Below, piece by piece: positions 43,549-53,910 of a stretch of DNA of 64,000 bases. Source of the DNA: Pseudomonas sp. SORT22. Lineage in GTDB: Bacteria > Pseudomonadota > Gammaproteobacteria > Pseudomonadales > Pseudomonadaceae. The stretch covers positions 1,736,501-1,800,500 of the forward strand of contig NZ_CP071007.1 of the NCBI RefSeq assembly GCF_018417635.1, in the 5' to 3' direction. Position 1 is the stretch's first letter. Each line of letters begins with the position of its first letter. The translations under genes were made by a program, and so were the position numbers. A model generated the notes under the pieces. That model searched no databases and had not been told where the DNA came from. It saw nothing but the letters and a program-made list of their open reading frames with translations.

Positions 43549-45996
43549 TTAGCGAATCTTGCCGTCGGCCGGTAGCAGTTGCTCCTTGTCGAAGGCATCG
43601 ACATCGATCACCCGCCGGCGTGCCGACTCAGCGGCATGCAGGCTTTGCGCCTCACTGGCTTGCAGCACGCCAGCGTGCAGCGCCGCGTCGATAGTCGACT
43701 CGCCTGGCGCAGGGTCAACCTGGCCACTCTTGACGGCCTGGTGCAGTTTTTTACGCAGCGGCGCGCCGGCGCTGAGTAAATCGCAGGCCTGTTGCAGGGC
43801 GGCAACCGGGTCGCCGTCCGCTTGCGGCCGATAACAACCGGCAAGCAGCTCCTCCAGCGCCGGGTCACCCTTGGCGCGGCCGATCAGTTCGGCAATCTCC
43901 GCGTCCAGTTCGTCGCTTGGCCCGGTATGCCGGCGGCCGAAGGGGAACACCACCAGGCGCAGGGCGCAACCGAGCAAGCGGTTGGGGAAGTTGTCGAGCA
44001 AGCGGTCCAGGGCTTTTTCGGCTTGGCCAAGGCTCTCCTCCAGGGCCCAACGCAGCAGCGGTTGCAGGTACTCGGGCGAATTCAGGTCGTGGTAACGCTT
44101 GAGCGCCGCCGAGCTGAGGTACAAATGACTGAGCACATCGCCCAGGCGCGCCGACAAACGCTCGCGACGCTTGAGTTCGCCGCCCAGGAGCATCATGCAC
44201 AGGTCGGCGAGCAAGGCGAACGCCGCCGACTGGCGATTGAGGGCGCGGAAGTAACCTTGGCTTAACGCGTCGCCCGGGACTTTCTCGAAATGGCCCAGGC
44301 CCAGGCCGAGCACCAGGGTACTGGCGGCGTTACCGACGGCAAAACCAATATGCTGCATCAGCAGGTGATCGAACTCCTTGAGCGCCTGGTCGTGGTCTTC
44401 GCGACCGGCCAGGGCCATTTCCTTGAGTACGAACGGATGGCAGCGAATCGCCCCCTGGCCGAAGATCATCAGGTTGCGCGAGAGGATGTTGGCGCCCTCG
44501 ACGGTGATGAAGATCGGCGCGCCTTGCCAGTTGCGTCCCAGGTAGTTGTTCGGGCCCATGATGATGCCCTTGCCGCCGTGCACGTCCATGGCGTGCTGGA
44601 TGCATTCGCGCCCGCGCTCGGTGAGGTGGTACTTGAGAATCGCCGACAGCACCGAGGGCTTTTCGCCCAGGTCCACGGCCTTGGCGGTGAGCAGTCGCGC
44701 ACTGTCCATCAGGAAGGCGTTGCCGCCAATGCGCGCGAGGGATTCCTGGATACCTTCGAAGGCCGCCAGCGGCACGTTGAACTGCTCACGAATCTGCGCG
44801 TACTGGCCGGTCACCAGGCTGGTGTACTTGGCTGCACCAGTGCCCACGGCTGGCAAGGAAATCGAGCGGCCCACCGACAGGCAGTTCATCAGCATCATCC
44901 AGCCCTTGCCGAGCATGTCCTGGCCGCCGATGAGAAACTCCAGCGGCACGAACACATCCTTGCCGCTGTTGGGGCCGTTCATGAACGCCGCGCCCAGGGG
45001 CAGGTGACGCTTGCCGATTTCGACGCCGGGGGTGTCGGTGGGAATCAGCGCGAGACTAATGCCCAGTTCTTCTTTATCGCCCAGCAGGTGTTCGGGGTCG
45101 TAGGCCTTGAAGGCAAGGCCAAGCAGGGTCGCGACCGGTCCGAGGGTGATGTAGCGCTTTTCCCAGTTCAGGCGCAGGCCGATGACTTCCTCGCCTTGCC
45201 ACTGGCCTTTGCAGATGATCCCGGTGTCGGGCATGGCGCCAGCATCGGAGCCGGCCAGCGGACCGGTGAGGGCGAAGCAGGGGATTTCGTCGCCGCGGGC
45301 CAGGCGCGGCAGGTAGTGATTGCGCTGCTCGTCGGTGCCGTAGTGCAGCAGCAGTTCGGCCGGGCCGAGGGAGTTGGGCACCATCACGGTGGAAGCAAGG
45401 TCGCCGCTGCGGGTCGCCAGCTTCATTGCCACCTGCGAGTGGGCGTAGGCCGAAAAGCCCTTGCCGCCGTACTCCTTGGGAATGATCAGGGCGAAGAAGC
45501 CGTGGCTCTTGATGTGCTCCCAGGCCGCGGGGGGCAAATCCAGGTCCTGGCCAATTTGCCAGTCGCTGACCATGGCGCAGAGTTCTTCGGTGGGGCCGTC
45601 GATAAAGGCTTGTTCTTCTTCAGTGAGTTCGGCCTTGGAGTAGCCGAGCAGGGTGTTCCAGTCCGGTCGGCCGCTGAACAGCTCGCCGTCCCACCACACG
45701 GTGCCGGCGTCGATGGCTTCGCGTTCGGTCTGCGACATTGGCGGCAAGGTGCGCTGGAACCAGCCGAACAGGGGCGCGGTGAGCACTTTGCGGCGCAGGT
45801 CGGGGAGCAGCAGGGGCGCGGCGACGGCGGCCAGCAGCAGCCAGAAAATCGTCAGCAGCCAGCCTGGGGCGTGGCTGAAAATGCCCATCGCCAGCAGGTA
45901 CAGGGCAACGATGCCCAACGCCGGCAAGGCGGCGATGCGACGGTGGGCCAGGTAAGCCACGCCGATCACCAGGACCACTAACCACAACAGCAACAT
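43549..45996 (-). CDS. fadE: Acyl-CoA dehydrogenase FadE
   Basis: An 815-residue FadE-type enzyme, first step of fatty acid beta-oxidation. The N-terminus has hydrophobic segments (about 1-18, 22-42 and 48-66) placing it at the inner membrane. The dehydrogenase core contains CFALTGPLAGSDAGAMPDTG near 248 and MDVHGGKGIIMG near 490 (FAD region). The C-terminal helical extension of about 240 residues is typical of this group. GGAGG lies 8 nt before ATG 45996; the longer frame upstream is antisense to gst. Confidence 0.93.
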   Translation of the reverse strand: MLLLWLVVLVIGVAYLAHRRIAALPALGIVALYLLAMGIFSHAPGWLLTIFWLLLAAVAAPLLLPDLRRKVLTAPLFGWFQRTLPPMSQTEREAIDAGTVWWDGELFSGRPDWNTLLGYSKAELTEEEQAFIDGPTEELCAMVSDWQIGQDLDLPPAAWEHIKSHGFFALIIPKEYGGKGFSAYAHSQVAMKLATRSGDLASTVMVPNSLGPAELLLHYGTDEQRNHYLPRLARGDEIPCFALTGPLAGSDAGAMPDTGIICKGQWQGEEVIGLRLNWEKRYITLGPVATLLGLAFKAYDPEHLLGDKEELGISLALIPTDTPGVEIGKRHLPLGAAFMNGPNSGKDVFVPLEFLIGGQDMLGKGWMMLMNCLSVGRSISLPAVGTGAAKYTSLVTGQYAQIREQFNVPLAAFEGIQESLARIGGNAFLMDSARLLTAKAVDLGEKPSVLSAILKYHLTERGRECIQHAMDVHGGKGIIMGPNNYLGRNWQGAPIFITVEGANILSRNLMIFGQGAIRCHPFVLKEMALAGREDHDQALKEFDHLLMQHIGFAVGNAASTLVLGLGLGHFEKVPGDALSQGYFRALNRQSAAFALLADLCMMLLGGELKRRERLSARLGDVLSHLYLSSAALKRYHDLNSPEYLQPLLRWALEESLGQAEKALDRLLDNFPNRLLGCALRLVVFPFGRRHTGPSDELDAEIAELIGRAKGDPALEELLAGCYRPQADGDPVAALQQACDLLSAGAPLRKKLHQAVKSGQVDPAPGESTIDAALHAGVLQASEAQSLHAAESARRRVIDVDAFDKEQLLPADGKIR

Positions 45997-46179
45997 AGGA
46001 ATTCCTCCGTGAAACATCGGGGCATTTCGCCATCCATCGAAGCTTAGACCGCATCGGCTAAACGGCTTGTCTGAACAGTGACAGGACATGACCTCAGGAG
46101 TTCGCCTGCACGCCAAACGATTGCCAGCGCGAGCGCCTGGAGTAGACTGGGCGACCAGCCAAATCATCAGGGAAACGAC

Positions 46180-46803
46180 ATGCTCAAGATCTGGGGCAGG
46201 AAGAATTCGTCGAATGTCAGGAAAGCACTGTGGTGCGCCGCAGAGCTTGGTCTTGAGTATGAGTCGATCGATGCCGGTGGCGCCTTCGGCCTGGTCAACG
46301 AGCCGCAGTACCGGGCGCTGAACCCCAACGGCCTGGTGCCGATGATCGAGGACGACGGCCTGGTGCTGTGGGAGTCCAATGCCATTGTGCGCTACCTGTC
46401 GGCGCAGTACGGCTGCGAGTCGGGCTGGTATGAGCAGAACGCACGCAAGCGTGCCGAGGCCGACAAGTGGATGGACTGGGTTACTTCCTCCCTGGCCACG
46501 CCGTTCCGGCCGTTGTTCTGGGGCATCCTGCGCACGCCTGCCGATCAGCAGGACTGGGTGGCAATCAATGCCGCACACAAGACCTGCGCGCAGTTGCTGT
46601 CGATTGCCGACCAGGCCCTGGCGCACCAGCCGTATTTGTCTGGCGACAAGCTGGGCATGGGCGATATCCCCCTGGGCTGCTTTGCCTACGCCTGGTTCGA
46701 GATGCCCATCGAGCGCCCCGAGATGCGCCACCTGCGCGCCTGGTATGAGCGCCTGCAAGAACGTCCGGCCTATCAGGCGGCGGTGATGACGGCGCTGACC
46801 TGA
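46180..46803 (+). CDS. Glutathione S-transferase
   Basis: A 207-residue cytosolic GST: thioredoxin-like N-domain with RKNSSNVRKALW (a serine replaces the catalytic Cys/Tyr position), the cis-proline in NGLVPMIED, and ESNAIVRYL that binds the glutathione gamma-Glu; all-helical C-domain with GDIPLGCFAYAW. Start MLKIWGR follows AGGGA. Divergent from fadE with a 183-bp gap. Substrate unknown. Confidence 0.9.
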   Translation: MLKIWGRKNSSNVRKALWCAAELGLEYESIDAGGAFGLVNEPQYRALNPNGLVPMIEDDGLVLWESNAIVRYLSAQYGCESGWYEQNARKRAEADKWMDWVTSSLATPFRPLFWGILRTPADQQDWVAINAAHKTCAQLLSIADQALAHQPYLSGDKLGMGDIPLGCFAYAWFEMPIERPEMRHLRAWYERLQERPAYQAAVMTALT

Positions 46804-46957
46804 TTGACGGTTACCGGGAAAGTGCGGTCAAGCTGATAGTTAATATCGATACACATGACTGTACTTGTCTGGTCTGCACAAGCACCATGCTCCTATTCAC
46901 TGCGGCTGGCCTCGCCCGGCCGCGTCTAGAACCTTCCACACTGGTACGCGACCCGCT

Positions 46958-47890
46958 ATGAGTTCTGCTCTGTCCATAAGGCAGCTAACCAAAACCTACG
47001 GCAACGGTTTCCAGGCCCTCAAGGGCATTGACCTGGATGTCGCCGAAGGTGACTTCTTCGCCTTGCTCGGCCCCAACGGCGCCGGCAAATCCACCACCAT
47101 CGGCATCCTCTCGACCCTGGTCAACAAGACCAGCGGCAGCGTCAGCATCTTTGGTCACGACCTCGATCGCCAGCCCGCCGCGCTCAAGCGCTGCATCGGC
47201 GTGGTGCCGCAGGAGTTCAACTTCAACCAGTTTGAAAAGACCTTCGACATTGTCGTCACCCAGGCCGGTTACTACGGTATCCCGGCCAAGGTCGCCAAGG
47301 AGCGGGCCGAGCAGTACCTGACCCAGTTGGGCCTGTGGGACAAGCGCGATGTGCCGTCGCGCTCGCTGTCGGGCGGCATGAAACGCCGCCTGATGATCGC
47401 CCGCGCGCTGATCCACGAGCCGCGCCTGCTGATCCTCGACGAGCCGACCGCGGGTGTGGATATCGAGCTGCGCCGGTCGATGTGGAGCTTTTTGACCGAG
47501 CTCAACCAGAAAGGCATCACCATCATCCTCACCACCCATTACCTGGAAGAGGCTGAGCAGTTGTGCCGTCACATCGGCATCATCGACCACGGCACCATCG
47601 TCGAGAACACCAGCATGCGCGCCTTGCTGAGCAAGCTGCATGTCGAGACCTTCCTGCTCGACCTCAAGCAGGACCTGCCCCAGGCGCCAAACCTGGTCGG
47701 CTATCCGTGCCGCTTGATCACCCCGCACACCCTGGAAGTGCAAGTTGACAAGGAAGTGGGCATTACTGCGCTGTTCGGCCAGCTGGCGCTGCAGAACATC
47801 GAGGTGCAGAGCCTGCGCAACAAGACCAATCGTCTCGAGGAGCTGTTCGTGTCCCTGGTTGAGAAAAACCTGGCAAAGGTGGCGGTATGA
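46958..47890 (+). CDS. ABC exporter ATP-binding protein (YadG type)
   Basis: A 310-residue ATPase: Walker A GPNGAGKST near 40, signature LSGGMKRR, Walker B LLILDEPTAGVD, H-loop TTHYLEE. The C-terminal 70 residues are the extension usual in DrrA/YadG-type exporters. ATG 46958 gives the family length; no clear ribosome binding site is present. It is coupled to the permease gene by an ATGA overlap. Confidence 0.92.
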   Translation: MSSALSIRQLTKTYGNGFQALKGIDLDVAEGDFFALLGPNGAGKSTTIGILSTLVNKTSGSVSIFGHDLDRQPAALKRCIGVVPQEFNFNQFEKTFDIVVTQAGYYGIPAKVAKERAEQYLTQLGLWDKRDVPSRSLSGGMKRRLMIARALIHEPRLLILDEPTAGVDIELRRSMWSFLTELNQKGITIILTTHYLEEAEQLCRHIGIIDHGTIVENTSMRALLSKLHVETFLLDLKQDLPQAPNLVGYPCRLITPHTLEVQVDKEVGITALFGQLALQNIEVQSLRNKTNRLEELFVSLVEKNLAKVAV

Positions 47891-48666
47891 GTTCGGAACT
47901 GAGCGCCAACCTGGTCGCCCTCAATACCATCGTCTACCGCGAAGTACGCCGTTTTACCCGGATCTGGCCGCAGACCCTGCTGCCCCCGGCGATCACCATG
48001 GTTTTGTACTTCGTGATTTTCGGTAACCTGATCGGCCGGCAGATCGGCGACATGGGCGGCTTCACCTACATGGAGTACATCGTCCCGGGGCTGATCATGA
48101 TGTCGGTGATCACCAACTCCTACGGCAACGTGGTCTCGAGCTTCTTCGGCAGCAAGTTCCAGCGTTCGATCGAGGAACTGATGGTGTCGCCGGTGTCGCC
48201 GCATACCATCCTCGTCGGCTACACCCTGGGCGGCGTGTTGCGCGGCTTGGCGGTAGGGGTGATCGTCACCTTGCTGTCGCTGTTCTTCACCGACCTGCAG
48301 GTTCATCACCTGGGCGTGACCATTGTCGTGGTGCTGCTGACGGCGACAATCTTCTCGCTGCTGGGCTTCATCAACGCCGTGTTCGCCCGCAACTTCGATG
48401 ACATCTCGATCATCCCGACCTTCGTGTTGACGCCGCTGACCTACCTGGGCGGGGTGTTCTACTCGATTACCCTGTTGCCGCCGTTCTGGCAGACCGTGTC
48501 GATGGCCAACCCGGTATTGCACATGGTCAACTCGTTCCGCTACGGCATTCTCGGCGTGTCGGACATCCGCATCGGCGTCGCCATCAGCTTCATGCTGGTC
48601 GCCACGGCAGTGCTGTATATCGGCTGCGCGCGGTTACTGGTCAGTGGGCGAGGAATGCGCACCTGA
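47887..48666 (+). CDS. ABC-2 type permease (YadH type)
   Basis: A 259-residue integral membrane protein with six helices. The family signature lies near TPLTYLGGVFYSITLLPPFW. It pairs with the preceding ATPase; YadGH-type exporters have unproven substrates, perhaps lipids or drugs. The end overlaps the convergent DUF2062 gene by 33 nt. Confidence 0.92.
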   Translation: MSSELSANLVALNTIVYREVRRFTRIWPQTLLPPAITMVLYFVIFGNLIGRQIGDMGGFTYMEYIVPGLIMMSVITNSYGNVVSSFFGSKFQRSIEELMVSPVSPHTILVGYTLGGVLRGLAVGVIVTLLSLFFTDLQVHHLGVTIVVVLLTATIFSLLGFINAVFARNFDDISIIPTFVLTPLTYLGGVFYSITLLPPFWQTVSMANPVLHMVNSFRYGILGVSDIRIGVAISFMLVATAVLYIGCARLLVSGRGMRT

Positions 48667-49176
48667 TTGTTTGACCTTGCGCCGGCGCCACTGCCTGCCG
48701 ACCCACCAGCGCCAGTAGAGCATGGTCAGGCAGTAGGCGAGGGCGCCGAGCAGCACGCCACACACCACTGAGCCGAGCAGGAACGGCTGCCACAGGGTCG
48801 ACAGCTGGTCGGTGATCCACTCGAAGGTCAGTTCTTCAGGCAGGGTGCGTGGTGGGATCTGCATCAGCCAGGCGCCCATCTGGTAGGTGCAGAAGAACAC
48901 CGGCGGCATGGTGATCGGGTTGGTCAGCCACACCAGGCTGACCGCGATCGGCATGTTGCCGCGGACCATGATCGCCAGGCTTGCGGCCAGCAGCATTTGC
49001 ATCGGAATCGGAATGAAAGCGGCGAACAGGCCGACAGCCATGGCGCGCGCAACCGAATGCCGGTTGAGGTGCCAGAGGTTGGGGTCGTGCAACAGCCGGC
49101 CGAGAAAGCGTAAGGATTTGTGTTCCCTGATGCTGGTCGGATCGGGCATGTAGCGTTTGAAGAGACGACGCGGCAT
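48634..49176 (-). CDS. DUF2062 membrane protein
   Basis: A 180-residue protein with the DUF2062 pattern: a basic N-terminus (MPRRLFKRYMPDP), then HSVARAMAVGLFAAFIPIPMQ, a helix pair with VWLTNPITMPPVFF, and a C-terminal helix before a basic tail. Function unknown; the family is often near lipid or envelope genes. ATG 49176 is preferred over the TTG five codons earlier. Confidence 0.85.
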   Translation of the reverse strand: MPRRLFKRYMPDPTSIREHKSLRFLGRLLHDPNLWHLNRHSVARAMAVGLFAAFIPIPMQMLLAASLAIMVRGNMPIAVSLVWLTNPITMPPVFFCTYQMGAWLMQIPPRTLPEELTFEWITDQLSTLWQPFLLGSVVCGVLLGALAYCLTMLYWRWWVGRQWRRRKVKQSGAHSSPTDQ

Positions 49177-49319
49177 GTGGGGTCTCGGCAATCTGAAGGG
49201 TGCCAGTATGCACGGATTCTAAAAGTGCCTTATTCAGACTTTGTGACAATTATTTAGCGAGCGGTTGCCGTCACTGATCTAAGCCTCAGGGGGTGGTTTA
49301 CTTCTGGAGCTTCACGCTT

Positions 49320-51542
49320 ATGCGCACAGGGATGTTGGCGCTTGCACTCGGGCTGCTCAGCCTCGGGTTCCTGCCGGCTTTGCCGCCCGTCTGGATACTT
49401 GTCCTGCTGGCAATTGCCGGGCTTTGCTGCCTGCCTACGCGGCTGTGGCCCGCCGGGCTGTTTCTGCTGGGCTTGAGCTGGGCCTGTGTCTCGGCGCAAT
49501 GGGCGTTGGATGAGCGCCTGGCGGCGCAGTTCGATGGCCGTACCCTGTGGATAGAGGGCCGGGTTACTGGTTTGCCGGAGCAGGGTGCGCGCTCGGTGAG
49601 GTTCGAGTTGAGCGATGCCGAGTCGCGCCGGGGGCAATTGCCAAGGCGCATGCAGCTCAGCTGGTTCGGCGGCCCGGCGGTCAATAGCGGTGAATACTGG
49701 CGTTTGGCAGTCAGCCTCAAGCGCCCCGCAGGTTTGCTCAATCCTCACGGCCCGGACCAGGAGGCCAACCTGTTGGCCCGGCGCATCGGCGCCACCGGCA
49801 GCGTCAAGGCCGGCGAGCGGCTGCTGCCGGCAACGGCGGCCTGGCGGGATGATCTGCGCCAGCGCTTGCTCAGCGTTGATGCCCAGGGCCGGGAGGCGGC
49901 GCTGGTGGCCTTGATACTCGGCGATGGCGGCGCTTTGGCGCGCCAGGACTGGCAAGCGCTGCAGGCCACCGGCACGGTGCACTTGCTGGTGATTTCCGGC
50001 CAGCATATTGGCCTGTTGGCCGGGCTGGTATACGCCTTGATTGCCGGGCTGGCGCGCCTGGGCTGGTGGCCGCAACGGCTACCCTGGCTGCCTTGGGCCT
50101 GTGCGCTGGCCTTTGCCGCAGCACTGGCCTATGGCTTGCTGGCCGGGTTTCAGGTGCCGGTGCAGCGCGCCTGCATGATGCTGGCCATGGTGCTGCTCTG
50201 GCGCCTGCGCTTTCGTCACCTGGGTGTCGGGCTGCCGTTGTTGCTGGCGCTCGATGCAGTGCTGCTGTGGGAACCATTGGCCAGCTTGCAGCCGGGCTTC
50301 TGGCTGTCGTTCATGGCCGTGGCCATTCTGATCTTCACCTTCAGCGGCCGCCTTGGCGCCTGGAACCCCTGGCTGGCCTGGAGTCGCGCCCAGTGGTTGA
50401 TCGCCATCGGCTTGCTGCCGGTGCTGCTGGCGCAAGGTTTGCCGGTGAGCCTGACGGCGCCGCTGATCAATCTGCTGGCAGTGCCGTGGATCAGCCTTGC
50501 GGTGTTGCCAATGGCGTTGCTCGGCACTGTGTTGCTGCCGGTGCCGCTTCTGGGGGAAGGCTTGCTGTGGCTTGCCGGCGGCCTGCTCGACGGTTTGTTT
50601 CGCTTGCTGGCGCATGTGGCGATTTGGCAACCGGCCTGGATCCCAGAACCATTGCCGTTCTGGGCCTGGTTGCTGGTGTGCCTGGGGGCATTGCTGGTGT
50701 TGTTGCCGCGTGGCATACCGATGCGGGTGCTGGGCTGGCCATTGTTGCTGTTGGCGGTGTTTGCGCCCCGAGAGCGCGTGCCGCAGGGGCAGGTAGAGGT
50801 CTGGCAGCTGGATGTCGGCCAGGGGCTGGCCTTTGTGCTGCGCACCCGGCACCACGCCATGTTGTATGACGCCGGCCCGGCCATGGGCGATTTCGATCTG
50901 GGCGAGCGGGTAGTGCTTCCCAGCTTGCGCAAGCTGGGGGTAAGCAAGCTCGACCTGATGTTGCTCAGCCACGCCGACGCCGATCACGCCGGGGGCGCCC
51001 GCGCCGTGCAGCGCGGGTTGCCGGTGCTGCGGGTGCAGGCTGGTGAGGCTGCGGCCTTGCCTGAAGTGCTGCAAGCGCAGCCGTGCAGCAGCGGCGAACG
51101 CTGGCAGTGGGACGGGGTGAATTTTTCACTGTGGCAGTGGCAGGATGCTGGCGACAGCAACCAGGATTCCTGTGTGCTGCTGGTCGAGGCAAACGGCGAA
51201 AAACTGCTGCTCACCGGCGATCTCGATGCCCGTGGCGAACGGGCCTGGGCGCGGGGCTGGCAGGCGACCACGGTCGACTGGCTGCAATCGCCCCATCACG
51301 GCAGTCGCAGCTCCTCCAGCGAGGCCTTGTTAAAGGCTGCTACCCCGCGCGGCGTGCTGATTTCGCGCGGGCGCTACAACGCCTTCGGGCATCCGCACCC
51401 GGAGGTCATGGCGCGCTATCGGACGCATGGTATCCAGGCCTATGACAATGTCGACCACGGTGCCTTGCGCCTGCGCCTGGGTGTGTTCGGCGAGCCTGAG
51501 GGGTTGCGTGCCCAGCGGCGTTTCTGGCGTGAACCGAGATGA
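49320..51542 (+). CDS. comEC: ComEC/Rec2 DNA uptake channel
   Basis: A 740-residue protein with DUF4131 N-terminal OB-like part, the Competence membrane domain (about 200-470, VISGQHIGLLAGLVYALIAG at its start), and a C-terminal metallo-beta-lactamase-like domain (about 490-735) with LSHADADHAGG and LQSPHHGSRSS. It would move single-stranded DNA across the inner membrane, with the C-domain degrading the other strand. The start lies after GGAG. Whether the strain is competent cannot be judged here. exbB follows on the same strand. Confidence 0.93.
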   Translation: MRTGMLALALGLLSLGFLPALPPVWILVLLAIAGLCCLPTRLWPAGLFLLGLSWACVSAQWALDERLAAQFDGRTLWIEGRVTGLPEQGARSVRFELSDAESRRGQLPRRMQLSWFGGPAVNSGEYWRLAVSLKRPAGLLNPHGPDQEANLLARRIGATGSVKAGERLLPATAAWRDDLRQRLLSVDAQGREAALVALILGDGGALARQDWQALQATGTVHLLVISGQHIGLLAGLVYALIAGLARLGWWPQRLPWLPWACALAFAAALAYGLLAGFQVPVQRACMMLAMVLLWRLRFRHLGVGLPLLLALDAVLLWEPLASLQPGFWLSFMAVAILIFTFSGRLGAWNPWLAWSRAQWLIAIGLLPVLLAQGLPVSLTAPLINLLAVPWISLAVLPMALLGTVLLPVPLLGEGLLWLAGGLLDGLFRLLAHVAIWQPAWIPEPLPFWAWLLVCLGALLVLLPRGIPMRVLGWPLLLLAVFAPRERVPQGQVEVWQLDVGQGLAFVLRTRHHAMLYDAGPAMGDFDLGERVVLPSLRKLGVSKLDLMLLSHADADHAGGARAVQRGLPVLRVQAGEAAALPEVLQAQPCSSGERWQWDGVNFSLWQWQDAGDSNQDSCVLLVEANGEKLLLTGDLDARGERAWARGWQATTVDWLQSPHHGSRSSSSEALLKAATPRGVLISRGRYNAFGHPHPEVMARYRTHGIQAYDNVDHGALRLRLGVFGEPEGLRAQRRFWREPR

Positions 51543-51612
51543 CGACCTTCGGCAGATGAGCCCCCTGGGGTCCTATGGTAAAGTGGCGGACTTTTTCGAG
51601 GGGATGCTTACT

Positions 51613-52248
51613 GTGTGGGAATTGGTCAAGTCCGGTGGCTGGATGATGCTGCCGATCATTCTGAGTTCCATCGCTGCCATGGCGATCGTCGCCGAGCGTC
51701 TCTGGACCTTGCGCGCCAGCCGGGTTACGCCACCGCACCTGCTGGGCCAGGTGTGGATGTGGATCAAGGACAAACAGCTCACCAGTGACAAGCTCAAGGC
51801 CCTGCGCGCCGATTCGCCGCTGGGCGAGATCCTTGCCGCAGGCCTGGCCAACTCGCGCCATGGCCGCGAAATCATGAAGGAATGCATCGAAGAGGCCGCA
51901 GCGCGTGTCATTCACGAGCTGGAGCGCTACATCAATGCCCTGGGCACCATCGCCGCCATGGCGCCGCTGCTGGGCTTGCTCGGCACCGTGCTGGGCATGA
52001 TCGACATCTTCAGCGCCTTCATGGGTACCGGCATGACCACCAATGCTGCAGTGCTCGCCGGCGGTATCTCCAAGGCACTGATCACCACCGCGGCCGGCCT
52101 GATGGTCGGTATTCCGTCGGTGTTCTTCCACCGTTTCCTGCAGCGTCGTATCGACGAGCTGGTGGTCGGTATGGAGCAGGAAGCGATCAAGCTGGTCGAA
52201 GTGGTGCAGGGCGACCGTGATGTCGACCTGGCCGAGGGCAAGGCGTGA
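51613..52248 (+). CDS. exbB: ExbB/TolQ-family proton channel subunit
   Basis: A 211-residue inner-membrane protein with three helices (about 7-27, 108-130 and 152-176) and the family motif AAMAPLLGLLGTVLGMIDIF. It forms a proton-driven motor with the next gene. GTG 51613 is preferred because GAGGGG lies 10 nt upstream; an in-frame ATG at 51604 is only 1 nt from that site. Its place before lpxK is conserved in Pseudomonas, apart from the tol-pal and tonB copies elsewhere. Confidence 0.9.
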   Translation: MWELVKSGGWMMLPIILSSIAAMAIVAERLWTLRASRVTPPHLLGQVWMWIKDKQLTSDKLKALRADSPLGEILAAGLANSRHGREIMKECIEEAAARVIHELERYINALGTIAAMAPLLGLLGTVLGMIDIFSAFMGTGMTTNAAVLAGGISKALITTAAGLMVGIPSVFFHRFLQRRIDELVVGMEQEAIKLVEVVQGDRDVDLAEGKA

Positions 52249-52676
52249 AATTCCGGCGCAAGCCACGGGAGACCGTGGACATCAACCTGGCCTCGCTGAT
52301 CGACGTGGTGTTCATCCTGCTGCTGTTTTTCGTGGTCACCACCACCTTCACTCGCGAAACCCAGTTGCGTGTCGAGCTGCCGGAGTCGGTCAGCGGCGCG
52401 CCGGCACCGGATTCGGAGCTCAAGCAACTGGACATCACCATCAGCGCCGACGGCGTCTATTCGGTGAACAACCACCTGTTGCCCAAGAGCGACCTGGCGA
52501 CCCTCATTGAAGCCCTGCAGCAGGAATCCGCAGGGGACACCAAACTGCCGTTGTCGATCAGCGCCGACGGCAAGACCCCGCACCAGGCGGTGGTGACTGC
52601 CATGGATGCGGCCGGCAAGCTCGGTTTCAGCCAGTTGCGCATGACCACGGTCGAGGCGGCTCAGGGGACGCCCTGA
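52245..52676 (+). CDS. exbD: ExbD/TolR-family protein
   Basis: A 143-residue protein: short cytoplasmic N-terminus, one helix (about 16-36) with the proton-binding aspartate in [16 protein letters not shown], and a periplasmic domain. It couples with ExbB. Start and stop both overlap neighbours (ATGA). Confidence 0.93.
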   Translation: MKFRRKPRETVDINLASLIDVVFILLLFFVVTTTFTRETQLRVELPESVSGAPAPDSELKQLDITISADGVYSVNNHLLPKSDLATLIEALQQESAGDTKLPLSISADGKTPHQAVVTAMDAAGKLGFSQLRMTTVEAAQGTP

Positions 52677-53686
52677 TGGCCTTTGCCGATCGTCTGCTCG
52701 ATGCCTGGTACGCCGGGCATCCGGCCCTGGCGCTGCTGCGTCCGCTCGAAGCCCTCTATCGTCGCGTGGTGCTGGGCAAGCGCGCGCGCTTTCTCAGTGG
52801 CGAGAGCCCCAGCTACCGCGCGCCGGTGCCGGTCATCGTGGTGGGCAACATCACCGTCGGCGGCACCGGCAAGACACCGATGATCCTCTGGTTGATCGAG
52901 CATTGCCGCCAGCAGGGCCTGCGTGTCGGCGTGGTCAGCCGTGGCTATGGCGCCAGGCCGCCACAGTTGCCGTGGCGCGTACGTGCCGAGCAAAGCGCGG
53001 CTGAGGCGGGTGATGAACCTTTGCTGATCGTCCAGCGCAGCGGCGTGCCGCTGATGATCGACCCGGACCGTTCGCGTGCGGTTCAGGCATTGCTGGCCAG
53101 CGAGCCGCTGGACCTGATCCTGTGTGACGACGGCATGCAACATTACCGGCTGGCCCGCGACCTGGAACTGGTGTTGATCGATGCCGCCCGTGGCCTGGGT
53201 AACCGCCGCTGCCTGCCGGCCGGCCCCCTGCGCGAGCCGGTGGAACGCCTGCAGGACGTCGACGCGGTGCTTTACAACGGCGCCACGACCGACCGCGAAG
53301 ACGGTTTTGCCTTTGCCCTGCAACCTACTGCACTGGTCAACCTGCGCAGTGGCGAGCGCCGTGGCCTCGACTTCTTTGAGCCAGGCCAGGCCGTGCACGC
53401 GGTGGCCGGCATTGGCAACCCGCAACGTTTCTTCAATACCTTGCAGGGGCTAAACTGGCGACCTGTGCCACACCCTTTTGCCGATCATGCCCAATACAGC
53501 GCCCAGGCCCTGAGCTTCAGCCCTGCGCTGCCCCTGGTCATGACCGAGAAGGACGCGGTCAAATGCCGCGCCTTCGCTGCCGACGACTGGTGGTACCTTG
53601 CGGTCGATGCTGTGCCTTCGCCGGCCTTCAAGGCCTGGTTCGACACACAGCTTGCACGCTTGCTGCCCGGGTCGCGGCCCTCCTGA
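52676..53686 (+). CDS. lpxK: Tetraacyldisaccharide 4'-kinase LpxK
   Basis: A 336-residue lipid A kinase. Walker A is VGGTGKTPM near 58 and [12 protein letters not shown] near 145 holds the catalytic Asp and His. An N-terminal amphipathic helix attaches it to the inner membrane. It adds the 4'-phosphate to the lipid A precursor. Sits between exbD and kdsB in the envelope operon. Confidence 0.96.
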   Translation: MAFADRLLDAWYAGHPALALLRPLEALYRRVVLGKRARFLSGESPSYRAPVPVIVVGNITVGGTGKTPMILWLIEHCRQQGLRVGVVSRGYGARPPQLPWRVRAEQSAAEAGDEPLLIVQRSGVPLMIDPDRSRAVQALLASEPLDLILCDDGMQHYRLARDLELVLIDAARGLGNRRCLPAGPLREPVERLQDVDAVLYNGATTDREDGFAFALQPTALVNLRSGERRGLDFFEPGQAVHAVAGIGNPQRFFNTLQGLNWRPVPHPFADHAQYSAQALSFSPALPLVMTEKDAVKCRAFAADDWWYLAVDAVPSPAFKAWFDTQLARLLPGSRPS

Positions 53687-53724
53687 TTCGTTTCTTTTTC
53701 CGGCCACTGGCCTGAGGAATTTCC

Positions 53725-53910
53725 ATGGACACCAAACTGCTCGATATCCTTGCCTGCCCGATCTGCAAGGGCCCGCTCAAGCTCAGCGCCGACAAGACCG
53801 AGCTGATCAGCAAGGGCGCGGGTCTGGCCTATCCGATCCGCGACGGTATCCCGGTGATGCTCGAAAGCGAAGCCCGTACCCTGACCGATGACGAGCGTCT
53901 GGACAAATGA
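53725..53910 (+). CDS. Trm112-family zinc-ribbon-like small protein (YcaR)
   Basis: A 61-residue protein beginning [18 protein letters not shown], the family start, with only the first CxxC pair. Trm112 proteins activate methyltransferases in eukaryotes; the bacterial role is uncertain. GAGGAA precedes the ATG, and the stop overlaps the kdsB start. Confidence 0.92.
   Translation: MDTKLLDILACPICKGPLKLSADKTELISKGAGLAYPIRDGIPVMLESEARTLTDDERLDK

Noticed and set aside
45997..46758. N-terminal extension of FadE by over 250 codons
   Set aside because: It is antisense to the glutathione S-transferase gene; GGAGG before ATG 45996 and family length settle the start.
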